Shown one piece after another: positions 9,113 through 17,056 of a stretch of DNA of 64,000 nucleotides (within the stretch, counting starts at the first letter, position 1; the number at the start of each line of letters is the position of its first letter). The notes below the pieces were generated by a model. It searched no databases, had not been told where the DNA came from, and was given only the letters and a program-made list of their open reading frames with translations. Source of the DNA: an uncultured Alistipes sp. (GTDB taxonomy: Bacteria > Bacteroidota > Bacteroidia > Bacteroidales > Rikenellaceae); contig CALBQR010000002.1 in assembly GCA_937899895.1 (NCBI GenBank), positions 1 to 64,000 on the forward strand, in the 5' to 3' direction. The position numbers were made by a program, and so were the translations under genes.

Positions 9113-9730
9113 CTATTTTGCTGCTAAATTTGCACGTACCTTATCGATATGAGCTACAATAGCCTCGATTGCTTCGGGATTTGCTACGAAATCGGTCTGA
9201 TCGACATCGATAGTCAGGACCTCGCCCTTGTAGATATTATCGACCCAGTTGTTATATTTGTCATTCAGGCGCGAGAGATACCCTTCGTCGATCGACATTT
9301 CGTAGGCGCGACCACGTTTGCGAATCTGGTTAATCAGCGTCGGCACACTTGCTCGCAGATAGATCAGCAGATCGGGTGCGGGAACGAGGTTGGTCGCCAT
9401 TTTGAAGATATTCATATAGGTCGAGAAGTCGCGCGACGACATCAACCCCATCTGATGCAGATTGTCTGCAAAGATGTGAGCGTCCTCATAGATCGTGCGA
9501 TCCTGAATAATATCGCCTTTGGTGTCGAGCATTGCCACCTGCTGGTTGATCTTCGCACCGAGGAAATAGACCTGCAAATTGAATGACCATCGGCTCATAT
9601 CTTCATAGAAATCACCGATATATGGATTATTCGAGTCCTCGAAATAGGCCGTAGCCTTGTAACGTTCGGTCAATATCTCCGTAAGAGATGTCTTGCCGCT
9701 TCCGATGTTGCCTGCTATTGCTATATACAT
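9113..9730 (-). CDS. Deoxynucleoside kinase
   Basis: A 205-residue kinase of the dCK/dGK/TK2-like family, which phosphorylates deoxynucleosides in salvage. The P-loop is IAGNIGSGKTSL at the N-terminus. The substrate-specificity segment YFEDSNNPYIGDFYEDMSRW and the family motif DRTIYEDAHIFA (the DRS/ERS-like motif) are clear, and a lid region with arginines (RKRGRAYEM) follows. Which base is preferred (A, G or C) cannot be judged by eye. It is 43 bases downstream of the GH3-family gene and 11 bases upstream of rsmF. Confidence 0.9.
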   Translation of the reverse strand: MYIAIAGNIGSGKTSLTEILTERYKATAYFEDSNNPYIGDFYEDMSRWSFNLQVYFLGAKINQQVAMLDTKGDIIQDRTIYEDAHIFADNLHQMGLMSSRDFSTYMNIFKMATNLVPAPDLLIYLRASVPTLINQIRKRGRAYEMSIDEGYLSRLNDKYNNWVDNIYKGEVLTIDVDQTDFVANPEAIEAIVAHIDKVRANLAAK

Positions 9731-9773
9731 TTTTTGGTTGTGGGTTATATGTGTTTTTTAATTCTTTTTTGTC

Positions 9774-11279
9774 CTATTTGTTGGAGTTGCAACCTTTGCT
9801 TGCGATATATGCTTCGAGCGAGTCCGCATATTGTCGCGTGTTGGCCAATCGAGGAACTTTATTCTGGCCGCCGATCTTGCCCTGCGATGCAAGCCAACCG
9901 AAGAATGTTCCCTTTTCAACTACATCGATTTGTGGAGCGGAGAGGGTACTATGTCGCTTTGCTTCGTAGTCCGAATTCAAACGCTGCAACTCCGCATCGA
10001 GCAACTCCGCGAAGCGGGCGATGTCGTTCGGCTCCTTCGCAAATTCGATAATCCATTGGTGGCGACCCTTCTCCCGATTGGTCATATATACGGGAGCTAC
10101 GGTGTATTCACTTACATCGGCCCCCGTTTCACGGCTTGCATAACTCAACGCCTGCTCGGCATTTGCCACCATCAACTCTTCTCCGAAGACGTTGATGAAT
10201 TGCTTTGTGCGACCGACAATCTTAATTCTGTAAGGCTTTGTCGATGTGAAGGTTATGGTGTCGCCGATGCGATAACGCCACAATCCGTTACACGACGATA
10301 TGATCAGCTCATAGACCTCTCCGACCTTCACGCCTTCGAGCGGAACGATCTCGTGTCCGTTGTCAAATTCGTAGAATGTGCCGTAATCGACCATCAACAA
10401 CATATCCTCTTGCTCCGAAGCATCGGCAATCGAAAAGAAGCCCTCCGAGGCGTTGTAGGTATTGACGTAGCGCATTCTCTCCGAGGGTATAATGCGTTTA
10501 TAATGTTCGGCATAGGGCGCAAATCCCACGCCTCCGTGCACGAATAGTTCCAGATTTGGCCACACGTCGCAGATTGTCTCCTTGCCCGTGTATTCCAACA
10601 CCTTCTGCATCAGCATCAGGTTCCACGAAGGAACGCCGGCGAAGCAGGTAACATTCTGTGTTGTAGTTTGGCGACAGATTGCCTCGACCTTTTCGTTAAA
10701 GTCGGCAATCAAAGCCACTTCGCGCGAAGGGGTGCGGAACCATCCGCTTACCGAGCGAGTGTTCTCGATCAAAATTGCCGAAAGGTCGCCCGTCAAGGCA
10801 CGTTCGCCCTCTCGCTCCACGCGGCGCGATCCGCCCAATGTGAGCAACTTGCCATCGTAGGCGCGAGTGTCGGGAAATAGCGATGATGCAATCGCAGCGA
10901 CATCTCTCGTTCCCTGTGTATGTGAATGAATCAAACCGTCTGTTGTTACGGGGATATATTTACTGCGGTCGGTTGTTCCCGACGAGCGGGCAAACCACTT
11001 CACTTCGCCATTCCAGACCACATCGCGTTCTCCTCGACGAGCGCGGTCGATATATGGGCTGTACGCATCGTAATCGAATGTCTCAACGCGAGCCATATAT
11101 TGCTCGATGCTCTTAATTGTTCGCATATCGAATTGGCGGCCTATTTCGGTACGGCTGCCACGTTTGAGCAGCCATTGCAGCTGCTGGTTCTGTGTGGTCA
11201 AAGGATCGGCCAACGCACGACGCAACTCCGCACGGCGTGGTGCGAAGATGGCTTGTATTAATTTGCTTCTAAATGACAT
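9774..11279 (-). CDS. GH3 (auxin-responsive promoter) family acyl-adenylating protein
   Basis: A 501-residue protein of the GH3 family, known from plants as acyl-acid amido synthetases that adenylate auxin or jasmonate and conjugate them to amino acids. Bacterial members are common in Bacteroidota, and their substrates are not known to me. Motifs seen: the ATP loop FARSSGTTDRSKYIPVT, the second adenylation motif VNTYNASEGFFSIAD, and ELIISSCNGLWRYRIGDTI followed by the hinge KIVGRTKQFINVFGEELM. ATG 11279 is preferred; the longer frame to 11342 runs into trkA. It follows trkA by 34 bases. Confidence 0.9.
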   Translation of the reverse strand: MSFRSKLIQAIFAPRRAELRRALADPLTTQNQQLQWLLKRGSRTEIGRQFDMRTIKSIEQYMARVETFDYDAYSPYIDRARRGERDVVWNGEVKWFARSSGTTDRSKYIPVTTDGLIHSHTQGTRDVAAIASSLFPDTRAYDGKLLTLGGSRRVEREGERALTGDLSAILIENTRSVSGWFRTPSREVALIADFNEKVEAICRQTTTQNVTCFAGVPSWNLMLMQKVLEYTGKETICDVWPNLELFVHGGVGFAPYAEHYKRIIPSERMRYVNTYNASEGFFSIADASEQEDMLLMVDYGTFYEFDNGHEIVPLEGVKVGEVYELIISSCNGLWRYRIGDTITFTSTKPYRIKIVGRTKQFINVFGEELMVANAEQALSYASRETGADVSEYTVAPVYMTNREKGRHQWIIEFAKEPNDIARFAELLDAELQRLNSDYEAKRHSTLSAPQIDVVEKGTFFGWLASQGKIGGQNKVPRLANTRQYADSLEAYIASKGCNSNK

Positions 11280-11313
11280 TGTTCGTGCGGTGAAATACTT
11301 GTGTGTTAATTCG

Positions 11314-12654
11314 TTAATTGAAATATTTACCGATGCGGGCAATAGTGCTCGGCATTGCGAAGACCACTACTCGGTCGTAGGCCTGAATCTCGGTGTTGCC
11401 AACGGCGATAAATGCCTTATCGCCACGTACTACGCCGCCGATAATTGCATCTGTCGGGAACTCCAAATCCTTAACCTTTGCCTTTGTGGCTGGCGAGTTG
11501 GGCTTGACGATAAACTCAAATACTTCGGCCTCGCTACCCGTCAGGCACTTGATCGCCTGAACATCGGTCGAGAGGGTGAAGCGGAAGATGTTACTTGCCG
11601 TAATCAACTTCTTATTGATGATTGTATCAATGCCGATGCTCTCGGCCAATTTGATGTAGTTGAAGTTCTCAACCTCGGCAATAACCTTTTTGACACCCAT
11701 ACGTTTGGCAAGCATTGCAGCCAAAATATTAGTTTCCGAGCGACCCGTTACTGCAACGAAGGCATCCATATTCGACAGACCCTCCTCCATCATCGCTTCG
11801 ATATTTCGACCATCCTCGTTGATGATGAGCGTCGAGTCGAGCGTTTCAGCCAATTTATATGCTTTGTCGGCAATATATTCTACCAACTTGATATTCACCT
11901 TGTCCTGCAACTCCAACGCAATACGCTGACCGATCTGGCTACCGCCCAAGATCATCAGGTTGTTGATGTCGATGTTGCTCTGGCCCGAAAATGCCATTAC
12001 CTCCTTGACGCAGTCCTCTTTGGTGATGATATAGACCATATCGCCCTCCATATAGGTATCGTTACCGTGCGGAATAATCGTGCGACCATCGCGCGTAATG
12101 GCAACGGTGCGATAGCTCAACGGTTGTTGTTTTTCGGTGTATGAGATCAACGTATGACCGACCAGATCTGACGTGGGATCAAGGCGGAATACAACGAGCG
12201 AGAGTTTGCCGTTCGAGAAATCGACATACTCCGTTGTTGCGGTGTGGCCCAATAGCTTAATCACCTGACGCGCAGCGATCTTTTCGGGGTAGAAGAGGTA
12301 GTCGATACCCAAATTGATAAATACCTCTTTGTTGTTCGGTTCGAGATATTCGTTATGGTCGATACGTGCGATCGACTTCTTTGCGCCCATCTGTTTGGCT
12401 AAAATAGCCGAAATGATATTGCGTTCCTCCTCGTGATTGACCGCAATAAAGAGGTCTGCCTTGCGCACGATAGCCTTGCGCAGGGTAGCAAACGATGTGC
12501 AATCGCCCTCGATTGTAAGTAGATCGGCTACGGCCGAAACATCTTCCAAGAGCTTGCGATCACTCTCAATAACAGTTATTTCGTGGTTGTCGCCACTGAG
12601 CATTCGTGCCAAATGGCAGCCTACATCTCCGGCACCGGCAATGATAATCTTCAT
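11314..12654 (-). CDS. trkA: Trk system potassium uptake protein TrkA
   Basis: TrkA is the cytoplasmic NAD-binding gate of Trk/Ktr potassium channels. The 446-residue form from ATG 12654 begins with the RCK Rossmann motif (MKIIIAGAGDVGCHLARML). It holds two RCK_N domains (the second at LMILGGSQIGQRIALEL), each followed by an RCK_C domain, as in full-length double TrkA. The upstream extension to 12711 lies across the promoter and is rejected. The channel subunit gene (trkH) is not next to it. It heads the trkA-GH3-dNK-rsmF group. Confidence 0.93.
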   Translation of the reverse strand: MKIIIAGAGDVGCHLARMLSGDNHEITVIESDRKLLEDVSAVADLLTIEGDCTSFATLRKAIVRKADLFIAVNHEEERNIISAILAKQMGAKKSIARIDHNEYLEPNNKEVFINLGIDYLFYPEKIAARQVIKLLGHTATTEYVDFSNGKLSLVVFRLDPTSDLVGHTLISYTEKQQPLSYRTVAITRDGRTIIPHGNDTYMEGDMVYIITKEDCVKEVMAFSGQSNIDINNLMILGGSQIGQRIALELQDKVNIKLVEYIADKAYKLAETLDSTLIINEDGRNIEAMMEEGLSNMDAFVAVTGRSETNILAAMLAKRMGVKKVIAEVENFNYIKLAESIGIDTIINKKLITASNIFRFTLSTDVQAIKCLTGSEAEVFEFIVKPNSPATKAKVKDLEFPTDAIIGGVVRGDKAFIAVGNTEIQAYDRVVVFAMPSTIARIGKYFN

Positions 12655-12663
12655 AGCAAAATA

Positions 12664-12696
12664 TTTGCAAATTACGCTTACAAATTTATATATTTG
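12664..12696 (+). promoter_or_regulatory. Promoter of the small membrane protein gene at 12747
   Basis: TTTG (12664-12667), 21 bases, TATATTTG (12689-12696). It overlaps the divergent trkA promoter almost completely, so the two genes probably compete for RNA polymerase. Confidence 0.6.
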
Positions 12697-12712
12697 CAAC
12701 GGAAAGCGCAAA
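12681..12712 (-). promoter_or_regulatory. Promoter of trkA group
   Basis: Minus strand: TTTG (12712-12709), 20 bases, TAAATTTG (12688-12681). It lies 27 bases upstream of the trkA start. Confidence 0.65.
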
Positions 12713-12746
12713 GTTTTTCATATTAATTATTTTAATTATATAAAAT

Positions 12747-13022
12747 ATGTCGTCAATATTAACAGTTATACTGATCTCGATAGCGGCCGTTGGCATTTTT
12801 GTATTGGGAATGTCGCTGACTTTGATCTTCAAGGGCCATAATATCGACTCCGAGATTTCGACTAATCGCCATATGCAGGAGCGTGGTATCAAATGTGCCG
12901 TTCAGGAGTCGCGCGAAGATATGGCCGATGCCGATTGTAAAGATGTCGGCTGCCACGGCAACTGCTCGGCCTGCGACGTTGAGGGCAACCCTCTCGAACA
13001 TCACAAAAAAGAGGGGAGATAG
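12747..13022 (+). CDS. Small membrane protein with Cys-rich tail (Bacteroidota-conserved)
   Basis: A 91-residue protein: one N-terminal membrane helix (ILTVILISIAAVGIFVLGMS) followed by a soluble tail with the pattern ERGIKC, then a cluster CKDVGCHGNCSAC. Similar short proteins with one helix and a few cysteines are widespread in Bacteroidota and usually have no assigned role. The layout recalls NqrM, the small cysteine-bearing factor needed to mature Na+-NQR, but the cysteine spacing differs from the Vibrio protein, so this is only a suggestion. It is transcribed from a promoter that overlaps that of trkA. Confidence 0.7.
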   Translation: MSSILTVILISIAAVGIFVLGMSLTLIFKGHNIDSEISTNRHMQERGIKCAVQESREDMADADCKDVGCHGNCSACDVEGNPLEHHKKEGR

Positions 13023-13082
13023 TATTAGTTTAGAATTTTTATTACCTTTGTGGCGTAAAAGATATACACAAAACCGAAGAAT

Positions 13083-13499
13083 ATGGAATTGAAAGAGATT
13101 TTGGCTATTTCGGGTCAGCCCGGATTGTTCAAATATGTTGCTCGCAGCAGCAACGGTGTTATTGTTGAGTCGCTCATCGATGGTCGTCGTCAGAATGCGT
13201 CGGCTACGGCTCGTGTTAGTGCGCTGACCGAGATTGCGATCTTCACCGAGGATGAGGATATGCCGTTGGCATACGTTTTCGAGAAGATTTATGCCTATAC
13301 CGAGGGTAAGGAGGCGATTAATCCCAAGTCGGATGCCGCAGCTTTGAAGAGCTACTTTGCGGAGGTTCTGCCCGAATACGATCGTGAGCGTGTTCACGTT
13401 TCGGACATCAAGAAGGTTTTTGCTTGGTACAATATGCTGGTTGCAGCAGGTATGACCGAGTTCAAGTTGCCCGATGAGGAGGAGCAGAGCGAAGAGTAG
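13083..13499 (+). CDS. DUF5606 family protein
   Basis: A 138-residue soluble protein. The N-terminal half (ELKEILAISGQPGLFKYVAR, then VIVESLIDGRRQNA and IAIFTEDEDMPLAYVFEKIY) matches the DUF5606 pattern found almost only in Bacteroidota; the C-terminal tail is acidic (PDEEEQSEE). No catalytic motif is visible and the function is unknown. A good -7 box TACCTTTG lies at 13044-13051, 31 bases before the start, but the -33 region is weak. A bidirectional terminator follows. Confidence 0.85.
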   Translation: MELKEILAISGQPGLFKYVARSSNGVIVESLIDGRRQNASATARVSALTEIAIFTEDEDMPLAYVFEKIYAYTEGKEAINPKSDAAALKSYFAEVLPEYDRERVHVSDIKKVFAWYNMLVAAGMTEFKLPDEEEQSEE

Positions 13500-13527
13500 T
13501 TGAGTACTCAATGCCCCCAAAAAAAGA

Positions 13528-13552
13528 AGCCGCACTTTCGAGTGCGGCTTTT
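13528..13552. terminator. Bidirectional terminator after DUF5606 gene and MORN gene
   Basis: Perfect stem AGCCGCACT / AGTGCGGCT with a 4-base TTCG loop, flanked by an A-run on the left and a T-run on the right. It ends the DUF5606 transcript and, on the other strand, the MORN pair. Confidence 0.85.
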
Positions 13553-13553
13553 C

Positions 13554-14105
13554 TTATCTCTTTTTGAGAGGTTTGATAGTTCGATTTTTTAATACGCCAT
13601 TGATCCAACGACCTTTGTATAGGCGACCATCGACATCCTGAATAATACATTTGCCGTGAGGCACGCCACGTTCAAATTTAGCGGTATATTTGACACCTTC
13701 AGGATTTATAAATGTTCCTTGTCCATCAGGATCTCCATACCACCATTGCCCGCAATATACACTGCCGTCAGCATATTTCATTGTGCCAACGCCGTTAAAT
13801 TTTTTATGGGAGATATGTCCAACATACGACGAACCATCTTCCCAGCGTATAGTTGTGATTCCAGTAGCCTTATCTATGCTCTCTTCGACAATCTTTAACT
13901 CTTCGACTTTGACATTTTTGATCTTTTTTTGTTGCTCCAACTGCTTTTGTTGCTCCAATATATCTTTGGGACTGACGTAAGGCATACCGAAAGTAGCATT
14001 GGCATTCCATACATAATCGCTCATGTATATCGAGTTGAGTTGCGCAAAGCATTGGCTTGACAAGCCGATGAGCATTATCAATAGTGTAAGTAGATGCTTT
14101 TTCAT
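13554..14105 (-). CDS. Exported MORN-repeat protein (copy 2)
   Basis: A 183-residue protein with a signal peptide (MKKHLLTLLIMLIGLSSQCFA). After a spacer containing a QQKQLEQQKKIK segment it has three to four MORN repeats (YVGHISHKKFNGVGTMKYAD, YCGQWWYGDPDGQGTFINPE, then a diverged unit) and ends with a conserved closing unit QDVDGRLYKGRWINGVLK. MORN sheets bind lipids or proteins in other systems; the role here is unknown. It is clearly a paralogue of the gene 6 bases upstream, with the same C-terminal 45-residue pattern. Confidence 0.85.
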   Translation of the reverse strand: MKKHLLTLLIMLIGLSSQCFAQLNSIYMSDYVWNANATFGMPYVSPKDILEQQKQLEQQKKIKNVKVEELKIVEESIDKATGITTIRWEDGSSYVGHISHKKFNGVGTMKYADGSVYCGQWWYGDPDGQGTFINPEGVKYTAKFERGVPHGKCIIQDVDGRLYKGRWINGVLKNRTIKPLKKR

Positions 14106-14111
14106 AACTTT

Positions 14112-14768
14112 CTATTTTTTAAGTAGCTTAATCGATTTCTCTTTGAGAACGCCGTGCACCCAGCGGCCTTTGTATTGGCGACCATCTACATCTTGAATGA
14201 TGCCTTTGCCGTGAGGTACACCATTCTCGAAATTGACAGAATAAGCGACGCCTTCGGGAGTTTGGTATGTACCTTCTCCATTGGGTATATCACCTTTCCA
14301 CGAGCCGCTATACATACTACCGTCGGGATAGACAATTGTTCCCGCGCCATTACGATTGCTGAAAAACCATTGACCTTGATATTGGCTGCTATCGGGATAG
14401 ATCATCGTGCCCATTCCGTGCAATTGCGAGCGATAAATCTCGCCGGTGTAAGACATTCCGTTTTCCCAACGCAAAGTGGTTAGTCCGGTTGTTTCGTCAA
14501 TTGTTTGCTCAATCGCGCGCATCTGTATATATTGCTTATTAGAGCGGAATGATTCCCAATTGATCTTTGAACGTTTTGAACGATTGGTCGATAGAATTTT
14601 GGGCAGTTGAGAACCTCTCTGTCCTTCGATATGAGCCGGACGATCGACCAGATATTTGGGGTTAACCCCTCGATCTAATACAGGGCCGTAAACGTGTTCC
14701 TTCTGTGCAAAACTTATGCTTGGCAGGCAGAACAGCGCGAAAATCAGTGCTAAAAAGTATCGTTTCAT
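14112..14768 (-). CDS. Exported MORN-repeat protein (copy 1)
   Basis: A 218-residue protein with a signal peptide (MKRYFLALIFALFCLPSISFA) and about five MORN units (YTGEIYRSQLHGMGTMIYPD, YQGQWFFSNRNGAGTIVYPD, YSGSWKGDIPNGEGTYQTPE and a diverged unit), ending in QDVDGRQYKGRWVHGVLKEK. It is one MORN unit longer than its downstream paralogue, so the pair probably arose by tandem duplication followed by gain or loss of a repeat. Both should lie in the periplasm or at the surface. The two genes likely form one transcript. Confidence 0.85.
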   Translation of the reverse strand: MKRYFLALIFALFCLPSISFAQKEHVYGPVLDRGVNPKYLVDRPAHIEGQRGSQLPKILSTNRSKRSKINWESFRSNKQYIQMRAIEQTIDETTGLTTLRWENGMSYTGEIYRSQLHGMGTMIYPDSSQYQGQWFFSNRNGAGTIVYPDGSMYSGSWKGDIPNGEGTYQTPEGVAYSVNFENGVPHGKGIIQDVDGRQYKGRWVHGVLKEKSIKLLKK

Positions 14769-14803
14769 CGTTTCGTGTTTTAGACGGTTGTTGCCGATTT
14801 TTG

Positions 14804-14835
14804 CAATTATATAAAATTATTTTTGCAAATGCAAA
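14804..14835 (-). promoter_or_regulatory. Probable promoter of the MORN pair
   Basis: Minus strand: TTTG (14835-14832), 20 bases, TATAATTG (14811-14804); the -7 box has one mismatch to TAnnTTTG. It lies 36 bases upstream of the start. Confidence 0.5.
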
Positions 14836-15005
14836 GTTTTGAAGCGAAAATATGCGAATTTTATGCAAAAAAGGGAAATATTGCTTGAATTTAATTTTTT
14901 GAGGCTCTTGACACTTGCTATAAAGTTGAAATAAATTTTTCGGGGGGGGGTAAAAGTATGCAATATTACATTGTAATACCTGCGGAATAGATTGCACCGC
15001 GCCAC
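14836..15005. other. Gene-free AT-rich stretch with a G9 tract
   Basis: No convincing gene. A run of nine G (14942-14950) interrupts very AT-rich DNA. Nothing recognisable as a promoter spacer surrounds it on either strand, in contrast to the G8 tract near 49150. Confidence 0.5.
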
Positions 15006-15042
15006 AAAAAAACGAGCCGCATCCGAAAGTGCAGCTCGTTAT
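15005..15042 (-). terminator. Terminator of argS
   Basis: Minus strand hairpin AACGAGC...GCTCGTT with a paired inner TGC/GCA, followed by a run of seven T. It lies 27 bases after the argS stop. Confidence 0.75.
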
Positions 15043-15068
15043 GAATGGGGTAATATCTTGCGATATGG

Positions 15069-16850
15069 TTACATTCTTTCGGGAACCTCAATACCCAGCA
15101 GAGCCATACCCGAACGAATTACGCGAGCAACCTCCGATGCGAGTTGCAGACGCATCTGACGCACCTTCACATTCTCCTCGCGCATAATCGAGTGGTCGTG
15201 GTAGTAGCTGTTGAACGACTTTGCCAAATCGTAAATGTATGCACCGATGATCGACGGAGCGAAGTTGTCGCCTGCCGATGCAACCACCGACGGATAGTCG
15301 CACAGCGTCTTGATCAACTCGATCTCCTCCTTCAAGTAGTCGATGCCAACAACGCGACCTGCGTAGTCGATACCGCTCTCGGCAGCCTTACGCAGCACCG
15401 AGCAGATACGTGCGTGGGTGTACTGAATGAAGGGGCCCGTGTTGCCGTTGAAGTCGATCGACTCGCGCGGATCGAACAACATTGTCTTCTTGGGATCGAC
15501 CTTCAAAATGAAATATTTGAGTGCGCCCAAACCGACCATCTTCGAGATAGCCTCGGCCTCCTCGTCGGTGCAACCGTCGAGCTTGCCCAACTCCTGCGAC
15601 ATCTCGCGAGCAGTCGAAACCATATCGGCAATTAGATCGTCGGCATCGACAACCGTACCCTCGCGCGACTTCATCTTGCCCTCCGGCAACTCGACCATAC
15701 CATACGAGAGGTGAGTGATGTTATCGCTCCAATCGTGGCCTAACTTTTTGAGGATCAACTTCAAAACTTGGAAGTGGTAGTTCTGCTCGTTACCTACGAC
15801 ATAGATCATATCGTCGAGTTTGTTGTCCTCGAAACGACGGAAAGCGGTACCCAGATCCTGTGTCATATATACCGAGGTGCCGTCGCCACGCAGCAACAAC
15901 TTCTGATCCAAGCCGTCAGCCGCCAGGTCGATCCACACCGAGTTATCCTCCTTGCGGAAGAATACGCCAGCGTCCAAACCTTTCTGTACGATATCCTTAC
16001 CGAGCAGGTAGGTCTGCGACTCGTAATAGACCTTGTCGAAATCGACACCCAGAGCCTTGTATGTAACATCGAAGCCGTCATATACCCAGCCGTTCATTGT
16101 CTGCCACAACGAATAGACCTCCTCATCTTTGGCCTCCCATTTGCGCAACATCGACTGTGCCTCCTGCATAATAGGAGCCTGCTTCTTGGCCTCCTCCTCA
16201 CTCATACCATCCGAAACGAGCTGCTTGATCTGCTCCTTGTAGTGCTTGTCGAACTCGACGTAGTATTTGCCGACAAGGTGGTCGCCCTTCATACCGCTCG
16301 ATGCGGGGGTCTCGCCGTTGCCGTAGAGTTTCCACGCCAACATCGACTTGCAGATGTGAATACCACGGTCATTAACCAAGTTTGCCTTGATTACGTTGTG
16401 GCCGTTGGCTTTGAGAATCTGCGCCACCGAGTAGCCGAGCAGATTGTTACGAATATGACCCAAGTGGAGGGGCTTGTTGGTGTTGGGCGACGAGTATTCG
16501 ATCATCACCGTGCGACCCGTTGCATCAGCCTGACCGAAGTCCTCATCGGCACGCATTTCGGCAAAACGCTCTGCCCAGAAATCGGCCGAAAGCGAGATGT
16601 TCAAAAAGCCCTTAATGACGTTGAATGCGCTCACTTCGGGGTTATTGGCAACGATATGTTCACCTATTTCGGTAGCGGTTGCTTCGGGCGATTTGCGGCT
16701 ACGTCGCAGCAGGGGGAAGACTACGAGGGTAAAGTCGCCCTCGAACTCTTTACGTGTCTTTTGAATTTGGAGCACCTCGCCCTCTTGTTCGCCGTAGAGT
16801 GCGCCGACGCTGCGGCTCACTACACCCGAAATAAACTCTTCGATAATCAT
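15069..16850 (-). CDS. argS: Arginyl-tRNA synthetase
   Basis: A 593-residue class Ia synthetase that charges tRNA-Arg. Visible are the N-terminal additional domain, the HIGH motif in PLHLGHIRNN, the KMSKS-equivalent loop as EGKMKSREGTVVDADDL (the KMKSR variant is usual in several phyla) and the C-terminal DALR-type anticodon-binding domain ending in LLGIEVPERM. Length is normal. A -7 box TAAATTTG lies at 16891-16884 on the minus strand, but without a clear -33 box. Own terminator downstream; monocistronic. Confidence 0.97.
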   Translation of the reverse strand: MIIEEFISGVVSRSVGALYGEQEGEVLQIQKTRKEFEGDFTLVVFPLLRRSRKSPEATATEIGEHIVANNPEVSAFNVIKGFLNISLSADFWAERFAEMRADEDFGQADATGRTVMIEYSSPNTNKPLHLGHIRNNLLGYSVAQILKANGHNVIKANLVNDRGIHICKSMLAWKLYGNGETPASSGMKGDHLVGKYYVEFDKHYKEQIKQLVSDGMSEEEAKKQAPIMQEAQSMLRKWEAKDEEVYSLWQTMNGWVYDGFDVTYKALGVDFDKVYYESQTYLLGKDIVQKGLDAGVFFRKEDNSVWIDLAADGLDQKLLLRGDGTSVYMTQDLGTAFRRFEDNKLDDMIYVVGNEQNYHFQVLKLILKKLGHDWSDNITHLSYGMVELPEGKMKSREGTVVDADDLIADMVSTAREMSQELGKLDGCTDEEAEAISKMVGLGALKYFILKVDPKKTMLFDPRESIDFNGNTGPFIQYTHARICSVLRKAAESGIDYAGRVVGIDYLKEEIELIKTLCDYPSVVASAGDNFAPSIIGAYIYDLAKSFNSYYHDHSIMREENVKVRQMRLQLASEVARVIRSGMALLGIEVPERM

Positions 16851-16987
16851 CTTGTTATATGGTTTTTAATTGTTTTCGCGCGACAAATTTACGCAAAATT
16901 CGTGAACAACGGTAATTTTTCGACAGATAAGCTAAAATAATTCGCAATTCATTAGCGATTTATATAAATCGAGCCTGCCATAAAACA

Positions 16988-17048
16988 AAAAGCCGCGCTC
17001 CATTTCGGAACGCGACCTTTTGCGAAAATTCACTAAATAATTGTGAAT
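16988..17048 (-). repeat. Double-hairpin terminator element, copy A
   Basis: Minus strand, 8 bases after the deacetylase stop: a small inverted repeat ATTCAC-9 bases-GTGAAT (17048-17028), then TTTTCGCAAAA, then a GC-rich hairpin (AGGTCGCGTTCC ... GGAGCGCGGCTT) ending in a T-run. The same order and much of the same sequence recurs at 25024-25093 behind buk. It should work as an intrinsic terminator. Confidence 0.8.
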
Positions 17049-17056
17049 GCCTCTCG

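Noticed and set aside
11107..12144. 345-residue open frame on the plus strand opposite trkA
   Set aside because: Shadow of trkA: trkA has clear RCK domains over the same bases, and the opposite frame has no domain, start signal or own promoter.
14942..14950. G9 tract considered as a second phase-variable promoter
   Set aside because: No -7 box of the TAnnTTTG type lies at a suitable distance on either strand, and the probable MORN promoter is more than 100 bases away. Kept only as a note.
15768..16940. 390-residue open frame opposite argS
   Set aside because: Antisense shadow; argS motifs occupy the other strand and the frame runs out through the argS promoter region.
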